Below, one piece after another: positions 15,801 through 26,500 of a stretch of 64,000 nucleotides of DNA (within the stretch, counting starts at the first letter, position 1; every line of letters begins with the position of its first letter). The position numbers were made by a program, and so were the translations under genes. Source of the DNA: a virus; IMG/VR virus record IMGVR_UViG_3300029319_009044, positions 106,909-170,908 of that record; one strand, given 5' to 3'. The notes below the pieces were generated by a model, which saw only the letters and a list, made by a program, of their open reading frames with translations, made no database searches and was not told where the DNA came from.

Positions 15801-16645
15801 TAGCTTATATTATAAAAGTCCATTATATTTTTTTCTAGAGCTGATTTTACAGTACTACAGTCTTCTCTATATACTAGTACCTCAGCAACCCTACCATCAA
15901 GTGGATAAGCTGCGACACTACTAGCACCTCCTATACCATACACACCACCAGAATCATTACTCTCTAGAGGAGTGGTTCCAATAGAAGAACCGTCAATAGA
16001 AGGTTGCCAGTTACCTTGTGTAGAACCAGCTATACCTGTAAATAGATGTACATTTGTATCAGCTGTTTGATCTTCTGCATCAAAATCATCTGCGTATCCA
16101 AAGTTAAAATTACCTTGCCACCCACTAGGCATAAACCATCTACCATTATTATTAGTCCACCCTAAAGAAAGCATCATCTGCTGTGCACTAAAAGTTGTTG
16201 TATCAAATTGACCTACACAAAAAGAACTACATTCTCCAACGTTAATATCAGGTAATGCACTATTCAAAGGCATAAAATCATTACCACCATCAAAATCCAT
16301 TGCTGGTAAGCCATTACACGTTTGTAATGTACCAGATGAATTTACAATTTCCGGCATGTTAAATCTAGAAGTTTGTGAGGCATCGTTACCGTTTCCACTC
16401 TGATCATATAATATTTTAACTCGAACTTTTCCTCCCCCACCAAATGTTGTTAATGTACCATCAATAATGTCAGTAACACTCATATCTTGTGTTGCTCCAT
16501 TACTATCTTTATACGCCTGAATGATTGGCCCGTTATACGCTCTATTTAAATATCTTGCAGTACTATACATACCATACGCATCAGTAGAAAATATATCCAT
16601 TAAAAGATCTCTCCTAGAACTAAGTATACCTGCTTTACTTCTCAT
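15800..16645 (-). CDS. Concanavalin/ABF-B-like lectin domain protein of the tail
   Basis: 281 residues. The block YSTARYLNRAYNGPIIQAYKDSNG, KVRVKILYDQSGNGNDASQT and LPAMDFDGGNDFMPL is the signature of the arabinofuranosidase-B catalytic-like/LamG jelly-roll domain often found in phage tail adhesins. I see no proof of hydrolase activity; carbohydrate binding is the cautious reading. It follows the second giant fibre gene by 3 bases, so it probably belongs to the same tail-fibre assembly and may be a distal receptor-binding component. Confidence 0.7.
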   Translation of the reverse strand: MRSKAGILSSRRDLLMDIFSTDAYGMYSTARYLNRAYNGPIIQAYKDSNGATQDMSVTDIIDGTLTTFGGGGKVRVKILYDQSGNGNDASQTSRFNMPEIVNSSGTLQTCNGLPAMDFDGGNDFMPLNSALPDINVGECSSFCVGQFDTTTFSAQQMMLSLGWTNNNGRWFMPSGWQGNFNFGYADDFDAEDQTADTNVHLFTGIAGSTQGNWQPSIDGSSIGTTPLESNDSGGVYGIGGASSVAAYPLDGRVAEVLVYREDCSTVKSALEKNIMDFYNIS

Positions 16646-16648
16646 ATT

Positions 16649-19600
16649 TTATGCTGTTAAATCACCTGCTATTAGCCATTCGTCAGTAGCTATTTTAGTT
16701 AACACTGCTGTACTATATTGGACACGAGTTTTTAATTCATTATCAGCTGAACGTGCTGTTACTCCAGAACCTGCTAATATTGTAACTTGACCTGCTCCTC
16801 CTTGAAATAGTGTAACTTCAGCTCCAACAGGGAAAGCTACCGAACTATTAGGAGGTATTGTCACGCATACTGCACTTGATTTATTCATTTCTACTAATTT
16901 ACCATGATCAGCTAATGCTAATGTATAATCAGCAGTATTACAGCTAATACCAACTGCTTGCCTTACCATTCCAGTAACACATACATTATTGTTAAATGTT
17001 GCAGTACCAGCATCAGAACCATCGATTGTGAGAGCAGTTATACCACTACCACCATCGTTAACTTGAAATTTTATATCACCGTTCAATATTGGATTTTTTA
17101 AAAAGAAATGATCACTAGATTTGAATAAGTCAGCAAAATTTGTACCATCAGCTAGTAAGCAAATATTATTACCTGCAGCATCTAGATTAATATCTCCACC
17201 TACATCAATATAAAAATCCCCAGCATCAGTAATATTAGACCCATTAAAAGTCATATCATCTACAACTAAAGAACCAGTTATAGTTGCATCTGCAACTACA
17301 CTTAATCCATCTGCTGTAACAGTACCATCAAAGTATGCATCTTTAAATTCATTACTTGAACTACCTAAATCTATGCTATCATCAGCAACAGGTAGTATAG
17401 CTCCATCTGTAATTTTTAACTGTGTATCACCATCTGTACCACCAGAACCTAGATGTACTTCACCGCTAACAGAGGTTAAAATTAAATCACCGCTAGTAGT
17501 TTCATTTCTAATAACTACATCACCTAAAGCTGCACCATTAGAAAAGGCACCACCACCGCTAGGTATACCAATTCTAAGAACACCACTATCTGTAACACTA
17601 CAGTTACAACCAGTAAGAATTGTACAGTTACCGCTACCTGCTGGATTTAATTGAAGAGATGTATTCCCTCCTGTAACACAAAGACGACCGGTTACTACTG
17701 TACCAGACGCATCTGTGTTAAGCATTGTTGATCCATTATGCATTAAGAAAGATGAACCACCATCGGTGAACTGTGCCATTGCATTACCATCAGTATCTTG
17801 CAAATAAATTGCAGGGCCATCTGTTTGTAGGTATAAACCTCCATCACCTATATCTTTTATATAACTATGGCTTCCATCGTGGTAAAGTTGTAGATCATTC
17901 CCACCACCTAAAGATAACCTTGTATTATCCGTCAGTTTTAACCTATCCTCTGACTGAACCCATCTTAAAAAACGATCTGCAGTAGCTCCATAAAACTTTA
18001 CATCATAGCCTGTATCATTAACACCAACGGTTAGGGTACCATCTAGTTGTACATTCCCATCAATATCAACTGCATCAAGATTAGTAGTACCGTCGACGTC
18101 TAAATCAGTTCCAACATATAATTTTTTAGCTATTCCTACTCCACCTAGGAAACGAGCTGCTCCTGTAGATGAACTTGATGCATCAGTTGCAGTACAAACG
18201 CAAAATAATCCTGTTTCAACATCTAAGTTTCCAACTGATACATCATTCAAAGTTGAATTACTAACAACAGTAATATTGTCTAAGTGACCGGATTTCCATC
18301 TAGCAGAACTAGTACCTAAATCTACATCACTATCTGTTTCAGGACCAAAAACACCATCAGAAACATAGACTTGTTCGGCGTTAGCAGCATAAAAATGTAT
18401 TTCATCAGCTGTCTCGAAGTCAATCTTGGTCTGATCATCTTCACCTATCTTAAGATCAGTTGCAAGGATAGATGTTATACCTGTTTGAGCTGCAGTAACA
18501 GCAACATCGTTTGCATTAACTGTTATACCAGTTCCTGCACCAACTGCTAAATTACCCGATGAAGTAACAGAACCTGTTAATCCATCTCCGCCTCCTACAC
18601 ATGTTACTAAAGAAGATTTTCCATCTAATAAGTTAAGCTCTGCTGCTGTAGCATCAACTGCTGTACCATTAAGAACCAGCTTACTGTTACCCATACAAAC
18701 TTCATCTGCGAAAGTTGCCTTTTGTGTAGGAGATAAAGTTAAAGCATGAGTATCATTAGTAAATATAACAACTTCGCCATCGCTCTGACAAGATCCTATA
18801 TAAAACCCGTCGGCTCCTCCACCACTAGTTGGATCAGTTGTTCTTATTTCATAATCTACGGCACCAGTGTTATTCACAAATTGAATACTATGATCATCAT
18901 CATCTGTAGAATCAATTAAACATAACTTAGGTCCCCCGTTCTCAATACAAATATTACCACCGGTATGAATTGTATTATTAAAGCATGCCATACCGGCATT
19001 AGACATATCTAATGTTAAAGCTGTTATAGTTGCCCCATCATCATTACCTTTAAATAATATGTCTTTATTGCTTGTTGCAGATTTGATAACGAAATCAGAA
19101 GATACCCTTTTGAAACTGCCAAATTCAGTACCGCCGTCTTTTAATATTATATCAGTTCCATCTGCATCAAGTATAATATCCCCACCAGCATCAATAGTAA
19201 GATCACCAGCATCTGATATAGTAGAATCGTTAATAGTAATATCATCTACAGTAAGAGTTGTAAGCGTACCTAAAGATGTTATATTGGTTTGACTTGCTTG
19301 TGTTATACAACCACTGAAATTACCCGAAAATACTGTAGCTGTTACGGTTCCAGTAGAAGGGTTATAATGAAAATCACCATCTGATTCTAAAGCAACATTA
19401 CCGGTTGAACCAGCATCAGCAATGAAAGGTATTAAGTCATTTTCATCTGTACTTTCATTGTCAGCTATATTCAACTTACAAGAGTTAGTAGCATTTTGAG
19501 CATTAGTTACAGTAACTCCAGCAATAACCGTATTAAGTGCTGTACCACCTACTGTTATTGCATCCGCTTCAAGAGTGCCATCAAAATCACCATCTACTGC

Positions 19601-22600
19601 GTCAATGTTACCTTTAAATACTGTAGCTGTTACAGTACCTGATGATGGATTATAAGTAAAGTCTCCATCAGCTTCAAGACCTCTGTTAGCGGTACCACCC
19701 GCAGCGTTCTCTACGAAAGCAATTTGATTTTCTTCGTTAGTGCTTTCATTATCAGTAATACATACATGAGCTGCGTTAGTTGCATTAGTTGCATTAGTAA
19801 CAGTTGTACCTTCAATAACAGATGCTAAAGTAGCGCCTCCAACTGTTATTGCATCAGCTTCAAGAGTGCCATCAAAATCCCCATCAACGGCATCTATATT
19901 ACCTTTGAAAATAGTAGCTGTTACGGTTCCAGTAGAAGGATTATAATGAAAATCACCATCTGATTCTAAAGCAACATTACCGGTTGAACCAGCATCAGCA
20001 ATGAAAGGTATTAAGTCATTTTCATCTGTACTTTCATTATCAGCTATATTTAAGTTGCAAGAGTTAGTAGCATTTTGAGCATTAGTTACAGTAACTCCAG
20101 CAATAACCGTATTAAGTGCTGTACCACCTACTGTTATTGCATCCGCTTCTAATGTACCGTCGATGTCTGCGTTACCGGCGACACATAACCCAGCAGCGCC
20201 CCCGAGTATTAAGTCATCTGCTGAAGCATCCCATAACATATATGCGCTAGCTGTATCACCAAAGAACTTAACGTCGTAGCCTGTATCGTCAGCACCTACA
20301 TTAATAGTATTATCTATTTGTACAGCACCGTCGATATCAACTGCATCAAGATTAGTTGTACCGTCGACGTCTATATTACCAGGCAGAGTTAAATTACCAC
20401 CCTGAGACAAAGTCATAGCAGTTGCTAGACTACCTCCACTACCATTACCATGCATCCATTTCCACGTAGCATTGGTGTCAGATGTATTACTATCCCACTG
20501 TAGAAACCTTGTTTCCATTGAACCACTAGTTTCATCTTGCCTATGTATTATGTTTGCGCATCTATCATTAACAACAACACCGTAATATTGATTTGTACCT
20601 CTACCAACTTTTAATTGAGGCTGTGAAGATTGTTCAGCCGCATTAGTGTAAACTTCAAGACCTACACTTTCGTCTGTATGAACGATTTTAAGTTTTGCTT
20701 CACTAGTATCCCATTGCATGTATTCTCCAGAAGCATCGCCAAAGAATTTTACATCGTATCCTGTACCATCAGAACCTACGCATAAAGTACCATCTACTTG
20801 AACATTACCGTCGATATCAACTGCATCAAGATTAGTAGTACCATCAACATCTAAATCTGTTCCAACATATAATTTTTTAGCTATTCCTACTCCACCTAGG
20901 AAACGAGCTGCTCCTGTAGATGAACTTGATGCATCAGTAGTATTACAGCTGCAAAATAAACTAGTATTTATGATGAGATTATCATTAACGGTAATATCGT
21001 CAAAATGACCATGTTTCCATCTGACACTGTTAGTACCTAAATCTACATCACTATCAGTTTGAGGACCAAAAACACCATCAGCAACATAAACTTGTTCAGC
21101 GTTAGCAGCATAAAAATGTATTTCATCAGCTGTCTCAAAATCTATTTTTGTTTGATCATCTTCACCTATCTTAAGATCAGTAGCTAAAATAGAAGTAATA
21201 CCAGTTTGAGCTGCATCAACAGCTATAGTACCAGAGTTAGTTATAGTACCACCATTTAATCCTGTACCAGTACCTATACTTGTTACTGTACCTTCACAAC
21301 AAGCACCCGGTATACTACCTAAGCCATCAAGCAAGTTAAGTTCTGCAGCAGTTGTTGTAACAGCAGTTCCTCCTATTTTTAGTTTGTCTTTTACTATGTC
21401 AACAAAAGCACCGCCCGCTGTTTTAAGAGTATCTTCAGATTGATCCCATTGTAAATATGCACTAGCAGTATCACCATAAAAAATTACATCATGACCCGTT
21501 CCATCTACACCAACTGTTACATCTCTTTTAAATAAATTAGTTTCAGCACTACTATCTATTCTATAATATTCATGAACAGTCCCGCTACTATTTTCAGCGC
21601 AAAAAGCTATATCATCACCATGATCATATTGGTAAAAAATAATATTACCACCATGACTTTCAACACGATTACTAGTACCATTATGAAAAATTCTAAAATT
21701 ATCACCATCACCTAATCTCAACTGACAACTAGTTGCTACGTTTAAAGCACCACTAGCGGTAGTTGAACCTATATTTACAGGGCATAAAAATACATTATTA
21801 CCGTCAGATCTTAAACATACTTTATTATTACCACCACTATCATTAATAATAAATTGTCCATGGTTACTACTCCTTTGCATAGTAACTACCTGAATACCAG
21901 AAGTATTCAAAGTTGTTATTTCACCCTTAACGGAAAGTTCTTGAGGAGGTGTAGTAGTACCTATACCTACTGTACCTGCAAAATAATTTATACTATCAGC
22001 ACATGTAGCACTTAATCCTCTATTACTACTACCTTGAATTATAGCAGATCCAGCAACATCGAGTTTTGTATCAGCCGTGGGTGTTGTTGTACCTATACCA
22101 ACATCTCCATCTGAACATACACGAATTTTTTCTGCACCTTCTGTACCAAAAGTTAAAGCATCATCCGCGTGACGATATCTAACCCAACCGCGATATGGTT
22201 CACTACCAGATGTACCATCAGCAAAATATAAATTACCATCTTGTGAAGTACCTGAAGCTATAGTAATACCAGCATGGCCGGTCCTTTTAATAACTAAATC
22301 ATCAGCATTTGCATTATAATCTGTAGGTGAATATGTACCTATACCTACTCTTCCATTATCATCAAATACTATATCATCACCATCAAAATCTATAAAATGA
22401 GCTATTGGCTGTGAACCATCTTGCTTTACAGTTAACGCGGGTCCGGTACCAGCATTAACTACTGATAAAGCTGAAGTTGTTGAAATATGAGTATCTATAA
22501 AGGTTTGATCACCATGAACACTAAGATTTCCCATTATAGTAGTATTGTCTGATATATAAACTGATCCAGCAACATGTAAAGATGATACAGGATCACTAGT

Positions 22601-23500
22601 GCTTATTCCAACCTTTCCATTTGGACATATAGAAATTTGATTTTGATTGTTTGTTTGTATATGAAAAGTATCTGCGCCTTGTGTTCCTACATAACCATCA
22701 GTAAGTGCCTTTATATTAACTGTTGAACCACTACCTTCAGCTCTCATTTCTACACCATTAGAGGTGTCTTTTACGTGTAAAGCCTTTCTACTACCAGTTG
22801 TAGGCTTTGGAACATTAGTACCAATACCAACGTTACCATCAAAGTAATTAGGATCAGAACCAGCAGCACTTAAACTTCCACTAGCGCTAATGTTACCATC
22901 TACAGTTAGTTTTTCAGCTGGTGATGATGTTCCTATACCTACATTATCTCCATTAGAAGCATTAAGAAGTGTATCACCATCAGCCTTTAAAGTAATTTCA
23001 GCACCCCCAGTACCTTGGTATGTAATAAAAAAATCAGAATCATTACCACCATCAGCGTGATAAAAATTAACATTATCACTACCACCGCTTCCATTATCAA
23101 TACGCAACCCCCCTGTACTTCCATGACCTTGTATGTGAAATTTTGCGCTCGGGGTACTTGTACCTATACCAACATTCTGACTAGTATCAATAGTCATAGC
23201 TGTTGTATCAGCAGTCTCAAAAGATAAATTTTTACTAGCTATTGTGCCAACCTCTAAACCGTTAGCATTATTATATCTAATAAGAGAGCTATTGCTCGCT
23301 TGACTTAATCTTATAGCAGCACCGTTAGTGTCGCTATTAATATGTAATGTAGTTTTAGAGCCGTTTGCAGAGGGAACATTAGTACCAATACCAACGTTAC
23401 AAGCAAAATAATTGGGATCACCACCATTTCCATTGGCACTTAAAGAACCAGCAGCACTTATTCCAGCTGTAGAAGTAATCTTTACACAATTGTTAGCCAT
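16649..23500 (-). CDS. Giant repetitive tail fibre protein (2283 aa), copy B
   Basis: Built of repeated beta-rich modules: many NVGIGT-x-x-P units near the N terminus (each a short strand-turn seen in marine phage fibres), then long near-identical blocks with GTTNLDAVDIDG, DVKFFGDTASAYMLWDAS, ATDLKIGEDDQTKIDFETAD and ASSSSTGAARFLGGVGIAKKL. The C-terminal 90 residues (KLVEMNKSSAVCVTIPPNSSVAFPVG...WLIAGDLTA) resemble fibre tips of cyanophage-type myoviruses. It is paralogous to the upstream gene at 23522-30304. Start ATG at 23500 lies 6 nt after an ATTAAATA octamer. Probable host-recognition or long tail fibre. Confidence 0.85.
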   Translation of the reverse strand: MANNCVKITSTAGISAAGSLSANGNGGDPNYFACNVGIGTNVPSANGSKTTLHINSDTNGAAIRLSQASNSSLIRYNNANGLEVGTIASKNLSFETADTTAMTIDTSQNVGIGTSTPSAKFHIQGHGSTGGLRIDNGSGGSDNVNFYHADGGNDSDFFITYQGTGGAEITLKADGDTLLNASNGDNVGIGTSSPAEKLTVDGNISASGSLSAAGSDPNYFDGNVGIGTNVPKPTTGSRKALHVKDTSNGVEMRAEGSGSTVNIKALTDGYVGTQGADTFHIQTNNQNQISICPNGKVGISTSDPVSSLHVAGSVYISDNTTIMGNLSVHGDQTFIDTHISTTSALSVVNAGTGPALTVKQDGSQPIAHFIDFDGDDIVFDDNGRVGIGTYSPTDYNANADDLVIKRTGHAGITIASGTSQDGNLYFADGTSGSEPYRGWVRYRHADDALTFGTEGAEKIRVCSDGDVGIGTTTPTADTKLDVAGSAIIQGSSNRGLSATCADSINYFAGTVGIGTTTPPQELSVKGEITTLNTSGIQVVTMQRSSNHGQFIINDSGGNNKVCLRSDGNNVFLCPVNIGSTTASGALNVATSCQLRLGDGDNFRIFHNGTSNRVESHGGNIIFYQYDHGDDIAFCAENSSGTVHEYYRIDSSAETNLFKRDVTVGVDGTGHDVIFYGDTASAYLQWDQSEDTLKTAGGAFVDIVKDKLKIGGTAVTTTAAELNLLDGLGSIPGACCEGTVTSIGTGTGLNGGTITNSGTIAVDAAQTGITSILATDLKIGEDDQTKIDFETADEIHFYAANAEQVYVADGVFGPQTDSDVDLGTNSVRWKHGHFDDITVNDNLIINTSLFCSCNTTDASSSSTGAARFLGGVGIAKKLYVGTDLDVDGTTNLDAVDIDGNVQVDGTLCVGSDGTGYDVKFFGDASGEYMQWDTSEAKLKIVHTDESVGLEVYTNAAEQSSQPQLKVGRGTNQYYGVVVNDRCANIIHRQDETSGSMETRFLQWDSNTSDTNATWKWMHGNGSGGSLATAMTLSQGGNLTLPGNIDVDGTTNLDAVDIDGAVQIDNTINVGADDTGYDVKFFGDTASAYMLWDASADDLILGGAAGLCVAGNADIDGTLEADAITVGGTALNTVIAGVTVTNAQNATNSCNLNIADNESTDENDLIPFIADAGSTGNVALESDGDFHYNPSTGTVTATIFKGNIDAVDGDFDGTLEADAITVGGATLASVIEGTTVTNATNATNAAHVCITDNESTNEENQIAFVENAAGGTANRGLEADGDFTYNPSSGTVTATVFKGNIDAVDGDFDGTLEADAITVGGTALNTVIAGVTVTNAQNATNSCKLNIADNESTDENDLIPFIADAGSTGNVALESDGDFHYNPSTGTVTATVFSGNFSGCITQASQTNITSLGTLTTLTVDDITINDSTISDAGDLTIDAGGDIILDADGTDIILKDGGTEFGSFKRVSSDFVIKSATSNKDILFKGNDDGATITALTLDMSNAGMACFNNTIHTGGNICIENGGPKLCLIDSTDDDDHSIQFVNNTGAVDYEIRTTDPTSGGGADGFYIGSCQSDGEVVIFTNDTHALTLSPTQKATFADEVCMGNSKLVLNGTAVDATAAELNLLDGKSSLVTCVGGGDGLTGSVTSSGNLAVGAGTGITVNANDVAVTAAQTGITSILATDLKIGEDDQTKIDFETADEIHFYAANAEQVYVSDGVFGPETDSDVDLGTSSARWKSGHLDNITVVSNSTLNDVSVGNLDVETGLFCVCTATDASSSSTGAARFLGGVGIAKKLYVGTDLDVDGTTNLDAVDIDGNVQLDGTLTVGVNDTGYDVKFYGATADRFLRWVQSEDRLKLTDNTRLSLGGGNDLQLYHDGSHSYIKDIGDGGLYLQTDGPAIYLQDTDGNAMAQFTDGGSSFLMHNGSTMLNTDASGTVVTGRLCVTGGNTSLQLNPAGSGNCTILTGCNCSVTDSGVLRIGIPSGGGAFSNGAALGDVVIRNETTSGDLILTSVSGEVHLGSGGTDGDTQLKITDGAILPVADDSIDLGSSSNEFKDAYFDGTVTADGLSVVADATITGSLVVDDMTFNGSNITDAGDFYIDVGGDINLDAAGNNICLLADGTNFADLFKSSDHFFLKNPILNGDIKFQVNDGGSGITALTIDGSDAGTATFNNNVCVTGMVRQAVGISCNTADYTLALADHGKLVEMNKSSAVCVTIPPNSSVAFPVGAEVTLFQGGAGQVTILAGSGVTARSADNELKTRVQYSTAVLTKIATDEWLIAGDLTA
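18108..18186. repeat. Fibre repeat block, copy 1 (79 bp)
   Basis: 79-bp block coding for the VGTDLDV/KKLYVG region; nearly identical to 20859-20937 in the same gene and close to 24339-24417 and 28959-29037 in the paralogue. Confidence 0.8.
20859..20937. repeat. Fibre repeat block, copy 2 (79 bp)
   Basis: Same block as 18108-18186, carrying the ACCTAGGAAACGAGCTGC variant seen only in copy B of the fibre. Confidence 0.8.
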
Positions 23501-23506
23501 TTATTA

Positions 23507-23514
23507 TATTTAAT
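23507..23514 (-). promoter_or_regulatory. Late-promoter variant ATTAAATA
   Basis: Minus-strand octamer 6 nt before the ATG at 23500 of fibre B, in the 21-base gap between the two fibre genes. The same variant precedes fibre A. Confidence 0.5.
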
Positions 23515-23521
23515 CTTAAGT

Positions 23522-26500
23522 TTACATCTTGCGAACCATCGCTTTTACTATGTGAGATTCACCATTACCACTTTCTAATGCTTGTGCGATAATAGTTCCA
23601 TGAATTGTATTTGTAGATCGTTCACCATGTCCAGGTTTATTAGACGTGGTTATATAATCCCCTATCTTAATTTCTCCAGTTACTAACACAGGCTCAGCTC
23701 CTAGAACTATTGGCTGTTTAGCGCCTTTTTGTGTTACACCAAATACATTCTTATCATTTCTCTTAGTAGAAAGTATTAATTTACCATCTTTTCCTATTAC
23801 TACTAAAGAACCGGTTTCATACTCTGCTAATTCATCATTAGCTGCTTTTTCCTCAAAGTATCCTCCAGCTATAACACAATCAAAATAACCATTTCCTGAA
23901 GCACATACATCACCAGTAACACATACACCACCAGTTGTAGTCTGTATTTTTACAGAGTTGTTATAGTAAAGATTTACTGCGCCAGCTCCACCTGCAGTAA
24001 TCATATCTTGTCCATCTTTATCTTCTATCTGTACAGTGTTACCTGATCCTGGTCTTATATATAAACTACCAGCTCCACCTTCAGCAGTTATAAAATTGTG
24101 ACCACCACTATGGTAAATTTGTAAATCGTCATCATCTCCAATTTTCAAATGAGTATTATCAGTCAAACATAAAGCATTTTCGCTTTCATCCCACTTCAAG
24201 AACCTATCAGCTGTTGCTCCAAAAAATTGAACGTCATAACCTGTATCATTAACACCAACAGTTAGGGTACCATCTAATTGTACATTACCATCGATATCAA
24301 CTGCATCAAGATTAGCTGTACCGTTAACGTCTAAATCAGTTCCAACATATAATTTTTTAGCTATTCCTACACCACCTAAAATTTGAACGGCTCCTGTAGA
24401 TGAGCTAGATGCATCAGTTGCAGTACATACACATAGATTTCCAATCTCTACATCTAAGTTTCCAACTGATACATCATTCAAAGTTGCATCACTACCAACA
24501 GTAATATTGTCTAAGAACCCACTTTTCCATCTAACTGAACTCGATCCTAAATCAACATCACTATCTGTTTGCGGTCCAAAGATACCATCAGCAACATAGA
24601 CTTGTTCGGCGTTAGCAGCATAAAAATGTATTTCATCAGCTGTCTCGAAGTCAATCTTAGTTTCGTCATCTTCACCTATCTTAAGATCAGTTGCAAGAAT
24701 AGACGTAATGCCAGTCTGAGCTGCATCAACATTTAAAGTAACTGTTCCTGATGTACCTCCGCCATTTAAACCTGTACCGGCTGTTACACCTTCAATATCA
24801 CCTGTAGTTGGTGTATGCCAACAGATTCCACTACCAGTAGAAGCTAATACTTGACCGCTACTACCTTGGGACCCAGCAATAGTTAAATTATCTAATTCAA
24901 CTGTACCATCAAAGAAAGCATTATTAAATTCTAAAGCATCTGTACCTAAATCTACAATAGCATTTGAACCTGGTGTTAAAAACCCATCAGTTAATATTAA
25001 TTGCTTTTCGTCTCCAGCATAAAAGTTTATTGTATCTGCTGTCTCGAAGTCAATCTTAGTTTCATCATCTTCTCCTATTTTAATATCAGTTGCAAGAATT
25101 GATGTTATGCCTGTTTGAGCTGCAGCTACTGCTAAGTTTCCAGCTGAAGTAACAGCTCCCGTTAACCCAGTACCAGCTCCAACACATGTTACAGTACCAA
25201 GACAATCTGTAGCAGCATTAATTTGAGCAGCTGTTCTTGTAACAAGAGTAGATCCTATGGTTAATTTACTTTCTGGTAGAGTTAGACCAGCGGCACCTCC
25301 AAGTATTAAATCGTCTTCTGAAGCATCCCATAACATATATGCACTAGCCGTATCACCAAAGAACTTAACATCGTAGCCTGTATCATCAACACCAACAGTT
25401 AATGTACCATCTAATTGTACATTACCATCGATATCAACTGCATCAAGATTAGCTGTACCGTTAACGTCTAAAGTAGTTAAAGTACCTAAAGATGTTATAT
25501 TGGTTTGAGCTGCAGTTTGTAGAGTACCTGCTAGTTGTGTTGCTGTTACTCTTCCAGTAGAAGGATTATAATGCAAATGGCCATCCGATTCCAAAGCAAC
25601 ATTACCAGTTGAGCCGGCATCAGCAATGAAAGGTATTAAGTTATCTTCATTAGTATCTTCGTTATCAGCTATATTTAACTTACATGAGTTAGTAGCATTC
25701 TGTGCTGTGGTTACAGTTGTTCCTTGAATAACAGATGCTAAAGTAGCCCCTCCAACTGTTATTGCATCAGCTTCAAGAGTACCGTCGATGTCTGCATCAC
25801 CGGATACGCATAACCCTGCGGCGCCCCCGAGTATTAAGTCATCTGCTGAAGCATCCCATAACATATATGCGCTAGCTGTATCACCAAAGAACTTAACATC
25901 ATAACCTGTATCGTCTACACCAACAGTAACAGTACCATCTATCTGAGTAGTACCATCTATATCAACTGCATCTAAATTAGTAGTACCGTCGATATCAACA
26001 TTACCTGATATCTCTAACTCCGTTGCAATAACCTTATTGTTAAATGTAGCAGCTCCCGCCTCAGACATGTCAAGAGTGAGGGCTGCAATAGCTGAACCAT
26101 TATCAGAACCACAAAATTTAATATCTTTATCATCGATTAAACTTTGTATTAAAAAATTATCACTTCCATCTTTTCTTAATTTACCAAAAGCTGTACCATC
26201 TACTAATAAACAAACATCGTTTCCTGCTGCATCGAGTTTAATATCACCTCCGGAGTCTAATATCATAGTACCACCATCTGATATAGTTGAACTATTAATA
26301 GTAATACCACCAGCAACTATTTTATCAACGTAAGCATCTTTCCATCTAACTAAATTTGTACCTAAATCAACATCGCTATCAGATTGTGGACCAAATATAT
26401 TATCGCCTAGATATACCTGTTCTGTATTATTAGCATAAAAATGTATTTCATCAGCTGTCTCGAAGTCAATCTTAGTTTCATCATCTTCACCTATCTTAAG